A DNA stretch of 64,000 bases from Bosea sp. BIWAKO-01 (lineage in GTDB: Bacteria; Pseudomonadota; Alphaproteobacteria; Rhizobiales; Beijerinckiaceae): positions 3,312,501-3,376,500 of the forward strand of contig NZ_BCQA01000001.1 of the NCBI RefSeq assembly GCF_001748145.1, in the 5' to 3' direction. The notes under the pieces are model-generated. The model was not told the origin of the DNA, ran no database searches, and was given only the letters and a program-made list of their open reading frames with translations. The position numbers and the translations under genes are program-made. Shown here in pieces: positions 56,721 to 64,000 of this stretch. The number at the start of each line of letters is the position of its first letter. Within the stretch, counting starts at the first letter, position 1.

Positions 56721-57123
56721 ATGGCATCGAGCCGCTCTGCGATCGCGGAACGCTCCTTCTTCACGCGCCTTTCCCAGAGCACGGCCCATTTGGCCGGGAA
56801 GCCCCAGGCCCTTCTTCCTGGCCCTCGCGGTCATCGTCGTCTGGGCGCTGTCGGGGCCCTTCTTCGGCTTCAATGACACCTGGCAACTCGTGATCAACAC
56901 ATCGACCACGATCGTCACCTTCCTGATGGTCTTCATCATCCAGAACAGCCAGAACCGGGACACCGCGGCGATGCAGATCAAGCTCGACGAGCTTATTCTT
57001 CGGCTTGAGGGGGCTAGGGAGGAGCTGCTCGACCTTGAGGAACTCGATGAGGAGAAGCTTGAAACGATGCGCGCCGAGTTCGAGAGGTTGGCGAGGAAGG
57101 CGAGGGAGAAAAACGGGGGCTAG
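56721..57123 (+). pseudogene. Low-affinity iron permease family gene, frameshifted
   Basis: Two frames together make one protein of the low-affinity iron permease family. The first runs from ATG 56721 (GAGGGAAG before it), giving MASSRSAIAERSFFTRLSQ and then HLAGKPQA. The reading should continue FFLALAVIVVWALSGPFFGF, but that lies one base out of register. The shift is at the C run around 56808-56811, where one extra C is present. The second frame continues to NTSTTIVTFLMVFIIQNSQN and a charged tail ending KNGG. Repaired, the product is about 133 residues. It may be a real mutation or a base-call error. Confidence 0.75.
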
Positions 57124-57255
57124 CTCAGGCTTGCCGAGAGAGAGGGGCGTCATCTATCGTCATGGCGTGATTTGTCCGCCCTTCGTCTCGATTTGGTATT
57201 TCGTCAGTTGCTCAGTGCCTTAGCATCAGCCCATACCTCAAGTGGGAGATGCAAA

Positions 57256-57819
57256 ATGTCCTCTGATACCGCCCTGCTCGTGATCGACGTTCAGGAATCC
57301 TTCCGGCAGCGTGCCTATTTTGAAGAGACCTATGTGCCGCCCTTCATCACGCGGCTTCAGGCGCTTGTCGACGGAGCCAAGGCAGCCGGCATCCCCGTCG
57401 TCCAGATTTTCCACGTCGACCCGACCGGTCCCTTTGCCGAGAGTTCCGGCTACGTGAAAACCCTCGCGCCGCTCACGATCGAACCGGATGCCGTCTTTCG
57501 CAAGGGGCGGCACAGCGCACTCGTCGGCAGTGGGCTCGATGTCTGGCTGACCGAGAATGGAATTCGCCGCGTGATCGTCTCCGGCATCCGCACCGAGCAG
57601 TGCTGCGAGACTACGACGCGCCACGCTTCTGACCTCGGCTATGAGGTCGATTATGTCGGTGAGGCGACCCTGACCTTCCCGATGACCGATGCCGCCGGCC
57701 GCCAGTGGAGCGCAGCCGAAATCCGGGCGCGGACGGAGCTTGTTCTGGCCGATCGCTTTGCGCGCATCGCCACGGTCGAGGACGCTCTCGCTCAGCGCAG
57801 CAAGAAGCTGGCAGCATGA
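57256..57819 (+). CDS. Isochorismatase-family cysteine hydrolase
   Basis: Hydrolase of 187 residues with the family triad: Asp11 (LLVIDVQESF), a lysine in FRKGRHSAL, and the nucleophilic cysteine in GIRTEQCCETT. Family members cleave isochorismate, nicotinamide or other amides; the substrate here is unknown. GGGAGA precedes the ATG. The stop overlaps the start of the GlxA-type regulator (ATGA), so the two act together, a common pairing. Confidence 0.88.
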   Translation: MSSDTALLVIDVQESFRQRAYFEETYVPPFITRLQALVDGAKAAGIPVVQIFHVDPTGPFAESSGYVKTLAPLTIEPDAVFRKGRHSALVGSGLDVWLTENGIRRVIVSGIRTEQCCETTTRHASDLGYEVDYVGEATLTFPMTDAAGRQWSAAEIRARTELVLADRFARIATVEDALAQRSKKLAA

Positions 57820-58829
57820 CGCGTGAGCAGCAGCCCGTCGGGGTGCCGGTCTATGTGCTCGTACCACCGCGCGTGCTGCTGCTCGATGTCGCCGGACCGA
57901 TTGAGGTGCTGCGCCGGGCCAATCTGGAACAGGACGCCTTGCGCTTCACCGTGACCTATGTCGGGCCGCTGCCTGATGTCGGGAGTTCGATCGGCCTTGG
58001 CGTGACAGCCATCGGTCCCTTGCCAGCCTCTCTGCCAGGCGGCTCGCTGCTTGTCCTGCCCGGCAGTGCCGATGCGCCTCTTGGCCCTCAGGGCTCGAGC
58101 CGGGAGGAGGATGCGGTTCATGAGGGGCAGATCGTTGAGTGGCTGCGGCGGGCGGTTCGCCCGGGCATCCGCTTCATCTCGATCTGCTCCGGAGCCCTGC
58201 TGGCGGGCCGCGCCGGGCTTCTCGACGGGTATGATTGCACCACGCATTATGACTGCCTCAGGGAACTCGCCGAGGCTGCACCGGCGGCCCGAATCCTTGA
58301 GAACCGGCTCTATGTCGAGGATGGCGACCGCCTGACCAGCGCCGGGATTACAGCCGGTATCGATCTGATGCTGCATGTCGTGGCGGGGATGGCGGGGCAT
58401 GCATGCGCGCTTGCGGTTGCACGCTATCTCGTCGTCTATCTCAGGCGCGCCGGTGCCGATCCGCAGCTTTCGCCCTGGCTCGAAGGCCGCAATCACATCC
58501 ACCCTTCCGTGCACCGGGCACAGGATGCGGTGGCGGCGGACCCGGTGCGCGACTGGTCGGTGAGTACGCTTGCCGATGCCGCGGCAACTAGCCCGCGCAA
58601 TCTCTCGCGCCTGTTCAACGAACATGCGGGCATGAGCGTCACCGAATACGTCAATCGGATGCGGGTTGCCGTCGCGCGAGAATTGCTGACGGGTTCCCGT
58701 CTCGACATCGAGGCGGTCGCGGAACGCGCCGGCTTTGCCTCACCGCGGCAATTGCGGCGCGCCTGGGGGCGCTTCCATAGTCTGCCGCCGAGCCGGATGC
58801 GGCAGAGCGAGGCCAGTGCTGCGGGCTGA
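57816..58829 (+). CDS. GlxA-type AraC transcriptional regulator
   Basis: Regulator of 337 residues. The N-terminal DJ-1/PfpI-like domain has the cysteine nucleophile elbow ISICSGALLAGRAGLLDG near residue 120. The C-terminal AraC-type double helix-turn-helix reads WSVSTLADAAATSPRNLSRL and IEAVAERAGFASPRQLRRAW. It is coupled by ATGA overlap to the upstream hydrolase and probably controls that gene in response to its substrate. It converges on the SDR gene with a 9-bp gap. Confidence 0.88.
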   Translation: MTREQQPVGVPVYVLVPPRVLLLDVAGPIEVLRRANLEQDALRFTVTYVGPLPDVGSSIGLGVTAIGPLPASLPGGSLLVLPGSADAPLGPQGSSREEDAVHEGQIVEWLRRAVRPGIRFISICSGALLAGRAGLLDGYDCTTHYDCLRELAEAAPAARILENRLYVEDGDRLTSAGITAGIDLMLHVVAGMAGHACALAVARYLVVYLRRAGADPQLSPWLEGRNHIHPSVHRAQDAVAADPVRDWSVSTLADAAATSPRNLSRLFNEHAGMSVTEYVNRMRVAVARELLTGSRLDIEAVAERAGFASPRQLRRAWGRFHSLPPSRMRQSEASAAG

Positions 58830-58837
58830 ACCGGAGG

Positions 58838-59605
58838 TCAGACCACCGATGTCAGGCCGCCATCGACCATCAGCAGATGGCCGTTGACATAGTCGGACGC
58901 AGCCGATGACAGGAAGATCGCGGCGCCGACCAGCTCCTTCGTCTCGCCCCAGCGCCCGGCGGGCGTCCGGCTCTTGACCCAGCCCGAGAAGGTTTCGTCG
59001 GCGATCAGCGCCTTGTTGAGCTCGGTGACGATGTAGCCGGGGCCGATCGCGTTGGTCTGGATGTTATGTTTGCCGAGCTCGGCGGCGAGACCGCGTGTCA
59101 TCATCTTCACGGCGCCTTTGGTGGCGGTGTAGGGCACGATTGTGGGCCGGCCGAGCTCACTCATCACCGAGCCGATATTGACGATCTTGCCCCGGCCGCG
59201 CGGCACCATCCGCTTCGACACGGCCTGCGTGACATAGAAGACCGAATGGAGATTGGTATTGATCAGGTAATGCCAGTCCTCGGCGGGGAACTCGATAAAG
59301 GGCGCCCGCTTCTGCGTGCCGGCATTGTTGATCAGGATGTCGATCGGCCCGACCTCGGCCTCGATCGTGGCGATGGCCGCCTCGACGGCCTCCTGGTCGG
59401 TGACATCGAAGGCAGAGATCGAGACTTTGCGGCCGGAATTGGCGATCGCGGCGCGTGCGGCCCCGAGCTTGCCCTTGTCGCGGCCGTTGAGCACGACATG
59501 TGCCCCGGCTTCGCTCAGTCCTTCGGCCATGGCGAGGCCGATGCCCTGGCCCGAACCGGTGATGAGTGCGATCTTGCCTTCAAGGCTGAACAGCGAAAGC
59601 GACAT
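58838..59605 (-). CDS. SDR oxidoreductase, probable gluconate 5-dehydrogenase
   Basis: Short-chain dehydrogenase of 255 residues. The NAD(P)-binding motif is TGSGQGIGLAMAEGL near residue 17, and the catalytic tyrosine and lysine are in PYTATKGAVKMM. It ends YVNGHLLMVDGGLTSVV. Sequence style is close to gluconate 5-dehydrogenase (IdnO). It is divergent from an L-idonate 5-dehydrogenase-like gene, so the pair would convert L-idonate to D-gluconate through 5-ketogluconate. No transporter or regulator of this pathway is adjacent. Confidence 0.82.
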   Translation of the reverse strand: MSLSLFSLEGKIALITGSGQGIGLAMAEGLSEAGAHVVLNGRDKGKLGAARAAIANSGRKVSISAFDVTDQEAVEAAIATIEAEVGPIDILINNAGTQKRAPFIEFPAEDWHYLINTNLHSVFYVTQAVSKRMVPRGRGKIVNIGSVMSELGRPTIVPYTATKGAVKMMTRGLAAELGKHNIQTNAIGPGYIVTELNKALIADETFSGWVKSRTPAGRWGETKELVGAAIFLSSAASDYVNGHLLMVDGGLTSVV

Positions 59606-59743
59606 GGCGTATCCTCGATGGCGCAGGTATGGCCGATGAGATTCGATTTGCGCGGGCCCGCATAGCTTGGGTAAGCATCTTTCAATCGATTAGACAATTG
59701 CAGATCGGCCGAATCCGGCAAGGCCTTCCCTGGGAGAACCGCC

Positions 59744-60781
59744 ATGCGCGCAGTCGTCATCCACGCCGCGAAGGACCTGCGGGTCGAGGAAAGGCCCGTG
59801 CCGGAACTCGGACCGCTGGATGTGCGCGTGCGGATCGAGGCGGGCGGCATCTGCGGCTCGGACCTGCACTACTACCAGCATGGTGGCTTCGGTACGATCC
59901 GCGTGCGCGAGCCGATGATCCTCGGCCACGAGATCGCCGGGACGGTCGAGGCGGTCGGCGGCGAGGTCTCGCGGGTCAGGCCGGGGGACCGTGTCGCCGT
60001 CAATCCGAGCCGGGCTTGCGGGCGTTGCCGCTACTGCCAGGCAGGCCAGCAGCAACACTGCACCGACATGCTGTTCTATGGCAGCGCCATGCGCTTCCCC
60101 CATGTCCAGGGCGGGTTTCGCGATGTGCTCGTCGTCGAGGAGCGGCAGGCGGTGAAGGTGCCCGCGCATGTGCCGGCGGCGCAGGCCGCCTTCGCCGAGC
60201 CGCTTTCGGTTTGCCTCCATGCCGCCAAGCGCGCCGGCCCGCTCCTCGGCAAGCGGGTCCTGGTGACCGGCTCCGGGCCGATCGGCGTGCTCACCGTGGT
60301 CGCTGCCAGGGCAGCGGGAGCCTCCGAGATCGTCGCGACCGACGTTGTCGACGGTCCGCTGCCGACGGCATTGAAGATGGGCGCGACGGGCGCGATCAAC
60401 GTCATGGCGGAACCGGAGCGGCTCAAGGCGGAGTACGGCGCGGAGAAGGGCACCTTCGACGTGATGTTCGAGGCCTCTGGTAACCAGCACGCGCTGACGG
60501 GCGCGTTCGACGTGGTGCGGCCCGGCGGCGTCATTGTGCAGATCGGCGTCGGCGGCAATTTTACCTTGCCGATGAACGTGCTGGTCGCCAAGGAGTTCGA
60601 TCTGCGGGGCTCATTCCGCTTCCATGAGGAGTTCGACTGGGCCGTGGCGATGATCGGATCGGGCAGCATCGATCTCTCTCCGCTGCTGACGGCGTCGATC
60701 CCGGTCGAGCGGGCGGTCGAGGCTTTCGAACTGGCTGGCGACAAGTCGCGGGCGATGAAGGTGCAGCTCGCCTTCGCCTGA
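59744..60781 (+). CDS. Zinc-dependent dehydrogenase, probable L-idonate 5-dehydrogenase
   Basis: MDR enzyme of 345 residues. Catalytic zinc residues are in GGICGSDLHYYQHGG and LGHEIAGTVE, and structural zinc cysteines in CGRCRYCQAGQQQHC. The Rossmann motif is VTGSGPIGVLTVVAARAAGA. The SDLHYYQHG segment is typical of L-idonate 5-dehydrogenases, though related sorbitol or xylitol dehydrogenases are possible. It is divergent from the SDR gene; the 138-bp gap between them must hold both promoters. Confidence 0.82.
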   Translation: MRAVVIHAAKDLRVEERPVPELGPLDVRVRIEAGGICGSDLHYYQHGGFGTIRVREPMILGHEIAGTVEAVGGEVSRVRPGDRVAVNPSRACGRCRYCQAGQQQHCTDMLFYGSAMRFPHVQGGFRDVLVVEERQAVKVPAHVPAAQAAFAEPLSVCLHAAKRAGPLLGKRVLVTGSGPIGVLTVVAARAAGASEIVATDVVDGPLPTALKMGATGAINVMAEPERLKAEYGAEKGTFDVMFEASGNQHALTGAFDVVRPGGVIVQIGVGGNFTLPMNVLVAKEFDLRGSFRFHEEFDWAVAMIGSGSIDLSPLLTASIPVERAVEAFELAGDKSRAMKVQLAFA

Positions 60782-62551
60782 TCAGCCGAACCGCAGCGTT
60801 GGATGGCCCGCCTGGCCGTGCAGCGCGGGGTCGTAGACGACGAAGGTGTCGCGGCCGCCATGCTTGGCGGCATAGAGTGCGGCGTCGGCATGGGCGGCCG
60901 CACTCGACAGGGTTTCCAGCGGGCCGACCATGCAGGCGCCGATGCTCACGGTCGCGGTGATCGCCTGCGCCCCACCCAGTTCGATCGGGGCTGCCCTGAT
61001 CTCGCTGACGATCTTGGCGGCAATCGCCGAAAGCGAGGCGAGCGAACTGTCGGCGATCAGCAGGATGAACTCGTCGCCGCCCCAGCGCGCGCAGATATCA
61101 TAGTTGCGCAGCACGGCGGACATGCGGTGCACGACCTCGATGATGACCCGATCACCGGCCTGGTGGCCATAGGTATCGTTGATCGTCTTGAAGTCATCGA
61201 GATCGACCAGGGCGAGCGCTGTCGGACGCCCCGTGCGAAGGGCCCGGTTCTGCTCCTGAGCAAAGGCCCCTTCGAAGCCACGCCGATTCAATACCGAGGT
61301 AAGCGGGTCGTGATGGGCGAGATGCTCGAGCGTCTCGGTGCGCTCCCGTACCATTGCCTCAAGTCGGTCGGTATTGTCGCCAACCGCGCGTGCCATCTCT
61401 TCGAGGGCGCGCGACAGGCGGCCGATCTCATCATGGCCGGCGTCAGTATCGGATGGTGTGAACGAGCCGGCGCGGACGCGCATCACGGAGGCTTCCATCC
61501 GCGCCAGCCGGTCGAGAACACTGCGTTTGAACAGCAAGGTCATCAGTGCGGCGGCAGTCATCAGGATGGTGGCCAGCAGCAATGCGATCGGAAGAAACAG
61601 CCTTCGATCGATGATCTGGTCGACATCCATCAGGCTGATGTTGAACCAGCCCAGGCGGTCGAGATAGCCCACTCCGACGAGCGTTTCGCGGCCGCTGACG
61701 GTCATGAACCGGGAGCGGACGGGGGCTTCACCTCGCGCGACCTCAGCCATCATGCCGGTCAGCGCCGCGCGGTCGGCTTCTTCGTCGACAAGGGCAAAGA
61801 TCGTCTTCTTGGCTTTGAGGTCCTTTGTCAGGCTATGAAAGTCGACAAGGCGCGGATCGCGATGCGCCTGCACCGCACCGTTGCGGTCGACGAAGATGCT
61901 CTGCACGCCCACCTGCGGGATATCGACGACTTCGCGAATGAACTGGCTGAAATCGACGCCGGTACCGATGATGCCGAGCTGCTTGTCACCCTTGCTGATG
62001 ATGCAGTTGATCCAGACCTTGGTGACCTTGAGATTGTCGTCGTGGTCGACATTGAGGTGGCAGCCGGATCCGAGCGCCGCCGTCTTGTAGTACCAACCGT
62101 CGCGCGGGTTCTCGCGTGAGAGGGTGTAGCGCCTGCGGGCGGTCTCGTACGTGTTCTGCTTGTCGTTGAAGTAGTAGTTGCCGGAGCCGTCGAGCACGAC
62201 GAAATAGCTGCGATCCTTGAACGAGAGCCGGTAATGCTCAAGTTCGGCGAGCCCGCGCTCGGATTTCTCGGGATCGTTCTCATCTGCCGCCCAGGCGAGA
62301 ACGGCTGGGGAGCGCGCCACCGTTTCGGCCAGCGAGACCTCCCGCATCAGGGATTCCAGCCCGCGATAGCGATCGAACAGGATCTGCTTCTCGGCGAAGA
62401 GCGTGCCGAGTTTCTCGATCGTCGTGTTGACGATCCAGAGAAAAGCCGCGGTCGAGGGAATAGCGACCGCAAGCAGGGCAGCCAGGGTCAAGACGAGAAC
62501 CCGGCCCCTCAATCCCGAGGTGAAGGCCGGCCGCGCGATATTCGCCCTCAT
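60782..62551 (-). CDS. Cache-HAMP-GGDEF diguanylate cyclase
   Basis: Inner membrane sensor of 589 residues. A first membrane helix lies near residues 15-35 (VLVLTLAALLAVAIPSTAAF). A periplasmic double-Cache-like domain follows to about residue 320 (YFVVLDGSGNYYFNDK; QSIFVDRNGAVQAHRDP). A second helix (LFLPIALLLATILMTAAALM) is followed by HAMP and a GGDEF domain with active site RWGGDEF. An inhibitory RxxD site (RNYD) sits five residues before GGDEF, so product feedback is expected. It makes c-di-GMP, opposing the EAL protein at 11.3-12.9 kb. It converges tightly on the dehydrogenase gene. Confidence 0.9.
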   Translation of the reverse strand: MRANIARPAFTSGLRGRVLVLTLAALLAVAIPSTAAFLWIVNTTIEKLGTLFAEKQILFDRYRGLESLMREVSLAETVARSPAVLAWAADENDPEKSERGLAELEHYRLSFKDRSYFVVLDGSGNYYFNDKQNTYETARRRYTLSRENPRDGWYYKTAALGSGCHLNVDHDDNLKVTKVWINCIISKGDKQLGIIGTGVDFSQFIREVVDIPQVGVQSIFVDRNGAVQAHRDPRLVDFHSLTKDLKAKKTIFALVDEEADRAALTGMMAEVARGEAPVRSRFMTVSGRETLVGVGYLDRLGWFNISLMDVDQIIDRRLFLPIALLLATILMTAAALMTLLFKRSVLDRLARMEASVMRVRAGSFTPSDTDAGHDEIGRLSRALEEMARAVGDNTDRLEAMVRERTETLEHLAHHDPLTSVLNRRGFEGAFAQEQNRALRTGRPTALALVDLDDFKTINDTYGHQAGDRVIIEVVHRMSAVLRNYDICARWGGDEFILLIADSSLASLSAIAAKIVSEIRAAPIELGGAQAITATVSIGACMVGPLETLSSAAAHADAALYAAKHGGRDTFVVYDPALHGQAGHPTLRFG

Positions 62552-62640
62552 CCTGAGCAGTGCCCCGACAGCTTCCGCCGAACCTAACTGGATGTCGTAA
62601 TGCGACGCGTTTGATTCGGCCTGTTTCTGTCACGATGCTT

Positions 62641-62669
62641 GCACGGGTGAAGCTAGAAAGCACCCGTGC
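62641..62669 (-). terminator. Hairpin downstream of fhs
   Basis: GCACGGGTG (62641-62649) and CACCCGTGC (62661-62669) form a perfect 9-bp stem around an 11-base loop, 26 bp beyond the fhs stop on the minus strand. There is no T run, so it may be a weak terminator or an mRNA-protecting end. Confidence 0.4.
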
Positions 62670-62694
62670 CAGTGTCCAATCCAGTCGCAAAAGC

Positions 62695-64000
62695 TTAGAA
62701 GAGGCCTTCGATCTGTCCTTCCGCATCGATATGGATGCGTTCGGCGGCGGGTTCCCGGGGCAGACCGGGCATGGTCATGATGTCCCCACAAATCGCGACG
62801 ACGAAGCCGGCCCCGGCCGAGAGGCGAAGTTCACGGACCGGGACGATGTGGCCCGATGGCGCACCGCGCAACGTGGGATCGGCCGAGAAGGAGTATTGGG
62901 TCTTGGCCACGCAGACGGGAAGGTGTCCATGCCCCGCAGCTTCCAGCTCCGCGAAGCGTGCGCCCACCTTGGCGTCGTGGGAGATGCCGGCCGCGCCATA
63001 GATCTCCTCGGCAATGGTCTGCAGCTTGTCGCGCAACGGCATGGCATCTGGATAGAGCGGCGCGAAATCCGCCTCGTCGTCGTCGGCCAGTGCGGCGACC
63101 TTGCGCGCCAGCTCCTCGGCCCCCGCACCGCCTTCGGCCCAGTGCCGGCAGATGACGGCCTCGACGCCAAGATGGTTGCGGCAATAGTGGCGGATCAGCT
63201 CATGCTCGGCATGGGTGTCGCTGTCGAAATTGTTGATCGCAACGATCGGCGGAACGCCGAATTTCCGGATGTTGACGACATGGCGCGTCAGGTTGGACAG
63301 CCCGGCTTCGAGCGCCTTCAGGTTCTCCTGGCCGAGCGCATCCTTGGCTGCGCCGCCATGCATCTTCAATGCGCGGACGGTCGCGACCACGACCGCCGCG
63401 GCCGGCTTGAGGCCGGCCTTGCGGCACTTGATGTCGAAGAACTTTTCCGCGCCGAGATCGGCCCCGAAACCGGCTTCGGTCACGACATAATCGGCGAGCT
63501 TCAGGGCGGCGCGCGTGGCGATCACCGAGTTGCAGCCATGGGCGATATTGGCGAAGGGGCCGCCATGGACGAAGGCTGGCGTCCCTTCCAGGCTCTGCAC
63601 GAGATTCGGCATGAGCGCGTCCTTGAGCAGGACGCTCATCGCACCGGTCGCCTTCAGCTCGGCAGCCGTGATCGCGCGCTTGTCGCGGCTGCGGCCGACC
63701 ACGATGCGGCCGAGCCGGGCCTCGAGATCGGCATGGTCGCGGGCGAGGCAGAAGATGGCCATGACTTCCGAGGCGACAGTGATGTCGAAGCCGTCCTCGC
63801 GTGGATAGCCGTTGCCATTGCCGCCCAGCGACGACACGATCTGCCGCAAGGCGCGATCGTTCATGTCCATGACGCGGCGCAACGCGACATTGCGGGCATC
63901 GAAGTCGAGCGCATTGCCCCAATAGATATGATTGTCGACCAGCGCAGCGAGCAGGTTGTGGGCGCTGGTGATGGCGTGGAAATCGCCGGTGAAATGCAGA
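62695..64000 (-). CDS. fhs: Formate-tetrahydrofolate ligase, N-terminus beyond window
   Basis: About 435 C-terminal residues of a roughly 557-residue enzyme that joins formate to tetrahydrofolate with ATP. Readable blocks include [18 protein letters not shown] at the edge, then [39 protein letters not shown], and [17 protein letters not shown]. It ends [18 protein letters not shown]. The start codon and the ATP P-loop lie past base 64000. It may take up the formate produced by frmA/fghA and supplies 10-formyl-THF for purine synthesis. Confidence 0.96.
   Translation of the reverse strand, partial: LHFTGDFHAITSAHNLLAALVDNHIYWGNALDFDARNVALRRVMDMNDRALRQIVSSLGGNGNGYPREDGFDITVASEVMAIFCLARDHADLEARLGRIVVGRSRDKRAITAAELKATGAMSVLLKDALMPNLVQSLEGTPAFVHGGPFANIAHGCNSVIATRAALKLADYVVTEAGFGADLGAEKFFDIKCRKAGLKPAAAVVVATVRALKMHGGAAKDALGQENLKALEAGLSNLTRHVVNIRKFGVPPIVAINNFDSDTHAEHELIRHYCRNHLGVEAVICRHWAEGGAGAEELARKVAALADDDEADFAPLYPDAMPLRDKLQTIAEEIYGAAGISHDAKVGARFAELEAAGHGHLPVCVAKTQYSFSADPTLRGAPSGHIVPVRELRLSAGAGFVVAICGDIMTMPGLPREPAAERIHIDAEGQIEGLF

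Overview
This window is high-GC alphaproteobacterial chromosome, most likely order Hyphomicrobiales. Protein resemblance and gene order suggest a Bosea-like genus (Boseaceae); that is a judgement from memory, not a search result. Supporting signs are the run yebC / ruvCAB / ybgC / tolQRAB-pal-cpoB / tilS / ftsH / glmM, the order tkt-gap-pgk-fba, TrcR and RcdA cell-cycle proteins, a 6S RNA directly before the 5-formyltetrahydrofolate cyclo-ligase gene, and a C-minus L31. I see no insertion sequence, prophage, CRISPR array, tRNA or rRNA. Nearly all of the window looks like core chromosome.

Layout. 1-7.4 kb: an acyl-CoA synthetase (cut by the left edge), a TSUP permease, a propionyl-CoA synthetase, a metallo-beta-lactamase-fold hydrolase, the cell-cycle regulator TrcR and a quinone oxidoreductase. 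7.5-9.0 kb: a DUF1192 protein, a previously unnamed candidate small RNA behind an exact CtrA box, the protease adaptor RcdA, and rpmE. 9.1-15.2 kb: an ABC exporter, a CSS-EAL phosphodiesterase, and a divergent MocR regulator/GNAT pair. 15.2-21.1 kb (minus strand): an OmpA/MotB-like and MotA/TolQ-like pair, an inositol-phosphatase-family enzyme, and a coupled benE-thiE-sel1 operon. 21.3-27.7 kb (minus): a glycolysis/Calvin-type cluster tkt-gap-(membrane coiled coil)-pgk-(63-aa membrane protein)-fba. 27.9-31 kb: DUF4164, zapA, a P-loop kinase-like gene, 6S RNA, fthC and a YmdB-type phosphoesterase. 31-37 kb: a soluble chemoreceptor, yebC, a second TSUP permease and two DUF1254/DUF1214 secreted proteins.

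37-53.3 kb is the DNA-repair and cell-envelope core. It runs ruvC, ruvA, an inserted GNAT gene, ruvB, a secreted DUF3828-like protein, a basic protein on the opposite strand, ybgC, an inserted tetR-DUF2852 pair with a clear promoter and operator, tolQRAB, pal, cpoB, tilS, ftsH (RpoH-like promoter) and glmM. 53.4-64 kb: an outer-membrane beta-barrel protein behind a second exact CtrA box, the glutathione-dependent formaldehyde pathway (frmA, fghA), a low-affinity iron permease broken by a one-base frameshift, an isochorismatase-type hydrolase coupled to a GlxA-type regulator, a divergent gluconate/idonate dehydrogenase pair, a Cache-GGDEF diguanylate cyclase, and the C-terminal part of formate-tetrahydrofolate ligase.

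The most interesting unexplained signals are: the CtrA-box / -10 / three-hairpin / terminator unit at 7856-7986, next to the gene for an adaptor that degrades CtrA; the 23-bp operator sitting on a near-consensus promoter between tetR and the DUF2852 gene; and small genes joined by stop/start overlap to pgk and to ruvA/ruvB.
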